From Spraguea lophii (Eukaryota > Microsporidia > Spragueidae), in contig LDOQ01000348.1 in NCBI GenBank assembly GCA_001887945.1, positions 1-54,622 on the forward strand: 54,622 bases of DNA, read 5' to 3'. Positions within the stretch are counted from its first letter, which is position 1; the number at the start of each line of letters is the position of its first letter. The notes under the pieces were generated by a model. It worked only from the letters and a program-made list of their open reading frames with translations. It made no database searches and was not told the origin of the DNA. The translations under genes and the position numbers were made by a program. Positions 48,046 to 54,622 of the stretch are shown here, in pieces.

Positions 48046-49590
48046 ATGAAATTATTATTTAATATTTTATTTGTATTTCTTATTACTATAGAATTGGAAT
48101 GTAGAAATTTGTTGTATACATTTAAATTTAAAAACGTATATAGGATTAAATTCACTGATGGTATGTATAAGAGAAAATGTAATATATTATTTTTAGAAAA
48201 TAATATTGAAGTATGTAAAAACTATACCCGTGAGCATTTTATTTTAAGTAATGGTTGTTTTTTGGTGGATAAGAATATAAGTTTGAATGAAGATTATAGT
48301 GGACAATTAACTTTAAAACAATTTTATTATGAATTAGAATGTGTTAATAAGAAATATAAGGAACATATGGAGAAAATAATAATGGGAATGTGTTTAGAGG
48401 ATATTTTGAAAATGGAGTTATTTGTGGGAATGGAAAACACAAGATATGAAAGCGCGTTTGAGAAAAGTAAGGATGTTGAAAGTGATAAGTTAAGAAATCT
48501 TAAATATTATAAACTTCCTGTTAACGATTTAGATGGTGAATGTAAGGAAGATGCGTCTTTAGCGAGTGCGTTAAAAAAAGATATACCTGTATCATCTAGT
48601 GATAGTTATAAAAAGGATTTGCCATTGTCGGGTGGTATTAGTTATTCTGGAAAAAATATACCAAAAAAGTGTTTAGCTGCTATTTTCGAAGAAAACACTG
48701 AATGTGATGGATTAGTTAAAGTTTATCCAACAACAACATCACCTAAACTTCTTAGTATGATGACATATTTCGATAATAGTGCTAAACCCGGATTCGTTAC
48801 AACGAAAAAGAAAGTTGATTTTAAAGATGTTTCTAATAGTGGTTATACTTCTGGTAAGAATAAAAAAGAGGATGGTTGGCAATATGTAGTGTCGAGAAAA
48901 AAAAGTATTGATGAGATGAAATCATCTACAAAAACATTAAATCCTTGGGGAAGATTAAAGTCTTCAGAGAATCCTTTTAAAACTATAAAACCATTAAAAA
49001 TACCAAGTCCTTCAGAAAACTCTCCTCTAGAAAGTGCAAATCCTTTTAAAACTACAGATCCTTTGGAAAACCTAAAATTATCTGAGAATAGCAAATCTTC
49101 AAAAAAATTGAATTCTTCAGAAAACCCTTTAGAAAGTAGAAGTTCATTTAAAATTAACAATTTTACACAAACATTTAACCAACCAGAAAACAATAACATT
49201 TTACTTTGTAAAGATATTGAAAATAAAAGTAAACCCAGCGAATCGACAGAAAAGTTTAACTGCAGAGGATGTACCCCACTTGGATTTAATATAAAAAAAC
49301 AAGAACTGACGATTGTTATTGATCTTGCATCTTCAAACAAATCCTGTTCAGAATCAAGCATACCAGATAAGTGTAAAGAAATAAATAATTCAGAAAAATA
49401 TAATTCTACAGGTTCTTTAAGAAATCAATGTTTATTAGCCAGAAAAAAATTTCTCGACTAATAAGTTTACGGAATAAATAGTTATAATATATTAAAAATA
49501 TTGTTAAAAGTAAAATATCATTTAAAAATTGAAATATATTTTTATTTTATTCCAAACCGTTTGTATAATATATTTCATTTAAAAATATTT
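47820..49590 (+). repeat. Second tandem duplication, unit 1
   Basis: The upstream leader (for example GTAATAACCTATTTTTATAA then ATAAGGAATATATG), the secreted-protein gene and its 3' flank (TTTACGGAATAAATA, AAAATATCATTTAAA) recur at about 50450-52195. Confidence 0.85.
48046..49461 (+). CDS. Secreted protein with Ser/Pro/Lys repeat tail, tandem copy 1
   Basis: 471 aa from the ATG at 48046. That start was chosen over an in-frame ATG 57 bases upstream because it gives a clean signal peptide (MKLLFNILFVFLITIELEC) and matches the start of the tandem copy at 50717. Residues ~25-140 are the conserved part (YKRKCNILFLENNIEVCKNY, MCLEDILKMELFVGMENT). The C-terminal half is a low-complexity region with repeated SSENP-F/LxS-x-FKTxxPL units. 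No family recognised; a lineage-specific exported protein is likely. No CCC motif. Confidence 0.75.
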   Translation: MKLLFNILFVFLITIELECRNLLYTFKFKNVYRIKFTDGMYKRKCNILFLENNIEVCKNYTREHFILSNGCFLVDKNISLNEDYSGQLTLKQFYYELECVNKKYKEHMEKIIMGMCLEDILKMELFVGMENTRYESAFEKSKDVESDKLRNLKYYKLPVNDLDGECKEDASLASALKKDIPVSSSDSYKKDLPLSGGISYSGKNIPKKCLAAIFEENTECDGLVKVYPTTTSPKLLSMMTYFDNSAKPGFVTTKKKVDFKDVSNSGYTSGKNKKEDGWQYVVSRKKSIDEMKSSTKTLNPWGRLKSSENPFKTIKPLKIPSPSENSPLESANPFKTTDPLENLKLSENSKSSKKLNSSENPLESRSSFKINNFTQTFNQPENNNILLCKDIENKSKPSESTEKFNCRGCTPLGFNIKKQELTIVIDLASSNKSCSESSIPDKCKEINNSEKYNSTGSLRNQCLLARKKFLD

Positions 49591-49598
49591 GGAACTCA

Positions 49599-50429
49599 GA
49601 TACTTACGATTTACCCTTTTGAAAGAAATTAAATTTTTTTTACCTTGTGATGACAAACAAAAAAGAAATAACATTCGAGTGTTTTAAGCCGATATTCATA
49701 GATGAAAAAGAAAGAAAAGCAATTATAATAATGTGTATGCATTGTTTCAGCGAGAGGAACACTATAAAATATGTTAAAAATTTAATAAAATGTATAAAAA
49801 CTAGATTGTGATAAAGTTATTTCAATAATATATAACATTTTAGTAAGTAACAAGTGTATTATATTATTATATAACGTAAAAATAAAAATAACAGGGAAAA
49901 ATGTATTAAAATACAATAAAAATATTAAATTAGATGGGAAAGAAGTCAATGTAGAAATTAAAGAATCAAGATTCGACAAGAGATAATATAATAGAGGTTG
50001 TAGGATAGATGGAACTTGGATTTTTGGAGCTGTGGAGAGAACAGGTAAAAAAATAGCATTACAACCTGTTATTAAAAAAAATAAAGATGTATTAACTAAG
50101 TTCTATGAAAAATATATTATAAAAAATAACATTATTTACACAAATTGTTGGTGAAACTATACTGATATTCATAAAAACTATTTTCATTCAAGTATGAATC
50201 ATTCTATATCTTTCATTAATACAATTTCAGGATTACACACAAATATTATAGAAGAAACATGGTGTAAAATTAAATAATATCTATCATTGGTTGTTTTTTT
50301 TTAGAAATGAAGATAAAGAAGTGTATTATATTTTAATAAGATTACTAATTTATTACTTTTCTTAATGTTTTTTGTCACCACAAGGGTAAAAAAATTTAAT
50401 TTCTTTCAAAAGAATATAAGATAGGTATC
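49599..50429 (+). mobile_element. Merlin-type DNA transposon, dead, with terminal inverted repeats
   Basis: Inverted repeats of about 60 bp bound the element. The inner ~40 bases are nearly perfect: TTTTGAAAGAAATTAAATTT through ACCTTGTGATGACAAA at 49617-49656, and its complement at 50371-50411. The outer part is weaker, from GATACTTA at 49599 to its partner ending 50429. It contains a broken transposase. I could not find a clear target duplication next to either end. It sits between the two tandem copies of the secreted-protein gene. Confidence 0.82.
49660..50280 (+). pseudogene. Transposase of the Merlin/IS1595 (ISXO2-like) class, broken
   Basis: Order of pieces: KEITFECFKPIFIDEKERKA, a Cys/His pair (MCMHC), LDGKEVNVEIKESRFDKR (first catalytic block with E in place of D, VEIKES), RIDGTWIFGAVERTGKKIAL, NIIYTNCWxNYTDIHKNYFH (second catalytic block) and MNHSISFIN...GLHTNIIEETW (the NH-F-HT-IE-W block). 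At least three in-frame stops interrupt it, so it is non-functional. It is a different subfamily from the debris at 23.5 and 25.7 kb. Confidence 0.75.
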
Positions 50430-50449
50430 TCACAGCCATTTTATTATTA

Positions 50450-52195
50450 CTATTATTTACAATAAAATAGTTATGGTTTCTTAAAATAGTAATAACCTAT
50501 TTTTATAAATAAGGAATATATGATATATATAAGTATATGAATAATGAATAATGAAAATAATAAGATAATAATATAATAATAAAATAATATTATTTAATAT
50601 TTATATAATTATACATCACACATATTCTTTATTTAGTATTTATATACTTATATATATCATATATATTCTTTATTTGGTACTTATATGCGTATATATATCA
50701 CAGACATATTTATTTTATGAAATTATTATTTAATATTATATTTATATTTATTATTACTATAGAATTGGAATGTAAAGATTGGTTGTATACATTTGAATTT
50801 ATAAACGTACATAAGATTAAAATCAGTGGTATGTATAAGAGAAAATATGATATATTATTTTTAGAAAATAATATTGAAGTATGCAAAAAATATATTTGTA
50901 AATATTTTATTTTAAACAATGGTTTTTCTTTGCTGGATACGAATGTACGTTTTGCTGAGGTTTATAATGAACATTTAACATTAAACGAATTTTATGAGGA
51001 ATTGGAATGTGTTAGTAGGAAATATAAGGAACGTATTGAGAAAAAGATGCTGGGAATGTGTTTAGAAGATATTTTGAAAATGGAGTTATTTGTGGGAATG
51101 GAAAACACGACATATGAAAGCGCGTTTGAGAAAAGTGAGGATGTTGAATGTGGTGAGATAACAAATGATATACCTGTATCATCTGGTGATAGTTATAAGG
51201 ATTTATTATTGTCGGGTGGTGCTGGTTGTTCTAGAAAAAATATACTAAAAAAGCGTTTAACAACTATTATTAAAGAAAATACTGGGTATGATGGCTCAAT
51301 TAAAAAGTCTCCAACAATAAAATCACCTAGACGTCGTAACATGACAACATGTTGCGGCACTTGTGCTGAACTAGGATTTGGTGCAACGAAAAAGAAAGTT
51401 AGTTTTAATGGTATTTCTAACAGTAATGATATTTCTGTTGAAGATAAAAAAAAAGATAGGTGGCAATATGAGATGTCGACTAAAAAAAATACTAATGAAA
51501 GTAAATCATTCGTGAAAAACATTAATTTCTTTAAAAAGATTAGAGTTTTTAAAGAATCCTTAAGAAACTATAAACCTTTGTAAAAATGTTAAATCCTTCG
51601 GGAAAACCTTTAGAAAGAACAAATCCTTTTAGGAATATAATTCTTTCAGAAATGTTAAAATTTTCAATAAAACCTTTGTAAAATATAAAACATTTAAAAA
51701 CATTAAATCCTTTTGAAAACCTAAAATTATCTGAGAATAGCAAATCTTTAAAAAGATTGAATTCTTCAGAAAACCCTTTATAGAAAATAAAAGTCTATTT
51801 CGATTTAATAATTTTACACAAACATTTAACCATCCAGAACATAATAACAGTTTACCAAAAATATCGAAAATAAAAGTAAACGCAGCGGATCGATAGAAAA
51901 ATTCAATTGTAGTGAACGTACACCGCTTGGGTTTAATATAAAAAAACAGACTCTAACGATCGTTGTTAATCTTGAAAATCGAAACAAATCCAGTTCAGAA
52001 TCAAGAATACCAGATAAGTATAAAGAAATAGATAACTTGGAAAAATACAAATCTATAGGTTCTTTAAGCAATCAATGTTTATTAGCCAGAAAAAAATTTT
52101 CAAACAATAAATTTTACGGAATAAATATTTATAATATAATAAAAATACTGTTAAAGATAAAATATCATTTAAAGATTAAAAGGTATTTTTACTAA
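50450..52195 (+). repeat. Second tandem duplication, unit 2
   Basis: Copy of 47820-49590 with the leader, gene and 3' flank in the same order. It is separated from unit 1 by the Merlin transposon. Confidence 0.85.
50717..51583 (+). pseudogene. Secreted protein tandem copy 2, truncated
   Basis: A 288-aa open frame homologous to the 48046 gene: signal peptide MKLLFNIIFIFIITIELEC, core KRKYDILFLENNIEVCKKY and MCLEDILKMELFVGMENTTY. It stops at 51581-51583, about 180 residues earlier than copy 1. The DNA beyond the stop, up to about 52110, still matches the 3' half of copy 1 (for example CCTAAAATTATCTGAGAATA and TTTAATATAAAAAAACAG) with further stops and shifts. Either a decaying gene or a shortened secreted protein still under selection; the intact 5' two-thirds leaves both open. 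Listed as a pseudogene because of the homologous remnant downstream. Confidence 0.65.
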
Positions 52196-52199
52196 TGAA

Positions 52200-52633
52200 T
52201 TCTTTCAAAAAATAAAATATTAATTATTAAAATTTTTAAAAATCTTATCAATATATAAACATAATGAATATACATTAAATATATAGAACATATAGTATTT
52301 TAATATAACCATTATATATAATTATTATATACAATTGTTGTATAATATAAAACAACCATAAATTTTTATTCTTTTTTAGTTATAAAAAATATTTAATCAA
52401 AGAAGTACATTTATAAAATATATTTTATAACTATAAATTTATTTATTAATTTTTTAAAAAAATAATATTCGGTTATTAAAATAAAAGATTTCTTACACTA
52501 AATTTAAATTATGAATATTTTTATTTATAATATTTCTATCTTCCATCAACTACTAGCTGTTATTTATATTTATAAAATTTCTATTTTTCATTAGAGGAAG
52601 AGAAAATCTTCAATCACCGATTAGATGATATTT
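52200..52633. other. Intergenic AT-rich stretch
   Basis: No gene or RNA seen between the end of the second duplication and the Rad17-like gene. Confidence 0.5.
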
Positions 52634-53998
52634 TCATTTATAATATTTTTTTGGTGGTCTAAAACTTCTAAATTTATTATTCTTATTTTTTTCTATCATA
52701 AATATTTCACTAACCAATATCATAGTCTCATCAATATTTATATTGTCTATAAATCCATCCAAAATTTTCTTAGCACCAAATATATCTACAAAATCTATAT
52801 AATTTTCTAATAAACATTCTGTTAAATAACTATTATAATATGTATTCTTATATAAATCATATCCATGTATATTATCTATAATCTCAAAGCTATTTTCTTT
52901 ATCGTAAAATAATTTCCCCATTATATGAAAGAAATTATATTTTGCAATAAAATTATTAAATCCTTTGTTTATGATATCTATCCTATGTAAATTACCATCT
53001 ATAGTATCTATCGAATATTTCGTATCTTTATAATATTTTTTTATCTTGCTATCAGATATTTTATTAAATTTTATTATATTTTTATATTTTGATATATTTC
53101 TACTTTCGACAATTATTTTTATTTTTTCTTTTTTCACGTATTCTTCTAAATATTTTTCTATGTCATTTATATTTTCTATATCCGTATGAAATATATATTT
53201 TTTACTGTTATTTAATATTTTACCCTTAAACCTATGTATTTCTTCTATATACTCTAAATCTATATTATTTTTTTCGAATATATATTTTATAGCTGTTGTT
53301 TTACCAGAACCAGGTGGGCCATAAACGACCAATATATCAGATGATAATATTTTTGATTCTAATTCTTCTAATTTCTTTCTATTAAATAAATCTATTATTA
53401 TATTTTTTGATTTCTTTTTATTAAATAAATTTATTGTGATATCTTTTGATTCATCTAATTTTATCTTTTTATTTTTTATTTCATAAGAAATACTTTTAAC
53501 ATCTAACTTTTCTTTTTGTTCATTATTTCTAAAAGAAAAAATATCTAAACTATTTTTTTCTATGTGTTTTAATGTACATTTATTTTTCTTTAAAAATTCT
53601 TTATCACTTACTGGTGTATTAGGAAATATTATATGATCATTGATATTATAATACGTATGTTTTACATTATTTAATGTATTTAAATTATCTTTATTATTAT
53701 TATTTAAGTTATTATTTTTATTTAAACAATCTAATTCCAAATCATCGTTATTATTTTTGTTATTTAAATCATCTAATGTATTTAAGTTATCAGTGGTTAT
53801 TTCATCTAATGTATCACTTATTTCATATTCATAATTATAGTTATTTTTTGTATTGTCTTCATTCATCTCATATTCAGAGTTATAGTTATTATCCGATAAA
53901 TTATGATTATATTTTTGTTCTAATTCTTCTATTAAATAAGATATGTTGGATTCTAAAAAATGAAAACTATCAAGTTCATCTGAACTAGTTTCTTTCAT
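52634..53998 (-). CDS. Rad17/Rad24-like checkpoint clamp loader
   Basis: A 454-aa AAA+ protein. The N-terminal ~120 residues are Asn/Asp-rich low complexity. Walker A is GPPGSGKT at 227-234 within ILVVYGPPGSGKTTAIKYI, close to Rad17. FHIMGKLFYDKEN at 357-369 matches the F-H-x-x-G-K-x-x-Y block typical of Rad17/Rad24, which loads the 9-1-1 clamp at damaged DNA. The usual Walker B and arginine-finger regions are hard to see, and the protein is short for the family (500-670 aa), so ATPase activity is uncertain. CCC (GGG at 54005-54007) lies six bases upstream of the ATG. Confidence 0.75.
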   Translation of the reverse strand: MKETSSDELDSFHFLESNISYLIEELEQKYNHNLSDNNYNSEYEMNEDNTKNNYNYEYEISDTLDEITTDNLNTLDDLNNKNNNDDLELDCLNKNNNLNNNNKDNLNTLNNVKHTYYNINDHIIFPNTPVSDKEFLKKNKCTLKHIEKNSLDIFSFRNNEQKEKLDVKSISYEIKNKKIKLDESKDITINLFNKKKSKNIIIDLFNRKKLEELESKILSSDILVVYGPPGSGKTTAIKYIFEKNNIDLEYIEEIHRFKGKILNNSKKYIFHTDIENINDIEKYLEEYVKKEKIKIIVESRNISKYKNIIKFNKISDSKIKKYYKDTKYSIDTIDGNLHRIDIINKGFNNFIAKYNFFHIMGKLFYDKENSFEIIDNIHGYDLYKNTYYNSYLTECLLENYIDFVDIFGAKKILDGFIDNINIDETMILVSEIFMIEKNKNNKFRSFRPPKKYYK

Positions 53999-54622
53999 TT
54001 ATGAGGGATATAAGAAAATATTTCTTAGTTAATCATATTTTATATAATACAAATATTATAAGTTGTAGAAATTTAAAAGGAAGCTGGATGCCCGAATCCT
54101 TTATCTTAAATATTTGTTTGAAAAAAATAGAAATTAAAAAATAGGTGTGTATGGATTTTATAAGGTATTTATATCAAACGAGAATATCCAGATATTATTT
54201 TTAATAAGATAATGTTAATATAATGGCAACTATTTAATTATATGTACTAAATCTTAAAGATTTTAATAATATTGAAACCAAGAAAAGAGGTAATATGCGT
54301 CATGCGCAATTTATAACGCCTTAAGAATATATTAATATTATATTAGTGTATATAAGTGATTAAATATTCATTAGAAATTATATCATGCACTTTAACAAAT
54401 TAATATTTTTATACCATGGCAAACTATAACCAGTTAAAGAGCTTTTATTGGGAAATAATAATTTATGAGAAAGAAATATATAAAATAAACTATAGATTAA
54501 ATATTCAATTGTATTTAAACATTAACACCATAACCTTCATTGTCATCATAATATTATACCTATCATAACTTTCATTATCATCATAATATTATTTATTGTC
54601 TTTATATTTTTTATTGAAAATT
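53999..54622. other. Gene-poor AT-rich stretch at window end
   Basis: Upstream of the Rad17-like gene. The last 80 bases contain an imperfect tandem repeat (CATTGTCATCATAATATTAT then CATTATCATCATAATATTAT). No gene recognised. Confidence 0.5.

Noticed and set aside
48843..49361. Antisense open frame of 172 codons opposite the secreted-protein tail
   Set aside because: It arises from the low-complexity Ser/Pro/Lys repeats on the other strand; the signal peptide and the paralogue support the forward gene.
54250..54440. Possible further decayed repeat copy at the window end
   Set aside because: Only short words such as CCTTAAGAA are shared; order and spacing could not be established.

Overview
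The window is about 80% A+T nuclear DNA from a microsporidian, most like the Nosema/Vairimorpha group. This rests on compact intron-free genes of reduced size, eukaryotic informational genes (RPB1 with a C-terminal heptad domain, RPB10, Sub2/UAP56, Dom34/Pelota, Ctf4, a Rad17-like clamp loader, an SRF-type MADS protein), a mitosome-type FAD glycerol-3-phosphate dehydrogenase, and a CCC motif within about 15 bases upstream of many start codons. That motif is known from Nosema and other microsporidia. Species cannot be named from the sequence alone.

Layout. 1-9.9 kb: the edge of a secreted leucine-rich-repeat protein (-), GUT2 (+), a secreted Q/N-rich protein carrying a basic NLS-like motif (-), a MADS-box factor (-), an unknown (+) and a secreted degenerate polysaccharide-deacetylase protein (+). 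10-17.5 kb: a protein with a duplicated DUF8032-type domain, a membrane-anchored PDI, a 53-aa ORF, a large helical-repeat protein and an 80-aa ORF. 17.9-22.6 kb: RPB1. 23.4-27.5 kb: a tandem segmental duplication; each unit holds a dead Merlin/IS1595-like transposase and a membrane-protein paralogue, with a strikingly GC-rich repeat element between them. 28-31 kb: an Asn-swollen WD40 protein (Utp13-like). 32-33.2 kb: a secreted unknown. 35-46.9 kb: a denser block (Sub2, RPB10, an MFS-like transporter, Ctf4, tRNA-Pro, Trm2, 5S rRNA, Dom34, Hrd1, a J-domain/zinc-finger protein). 47.8-52.2 kb: a second tandem duplication of a secreted-protein gene; a Merlin element with terminal inverted repeats sits between the copies and the second copy is broken. 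52.6-54 kb: the Rad17-like gene.

How it works together. The recognisable genes are core informational and secretory functions: transcription, mRNA export, ribosome rescue and assembly, replication and checkpoint, ER folding and ERAD. Among them are at least eight genes with signal peptides or membrane anchors (LRR, NLS protein, pseudo-deacetylase, two paralogue pairs, the 32 kb gene) that look like parasite surface or export candidates. Long gene-poor stretches hold AT-decayed copies of one dispersed repeat, whose best copy (25.36-25.69 kb) is still about half G+C. That repeat family, with a head resembling 5S rRNA, is the most unusual signal in the window.
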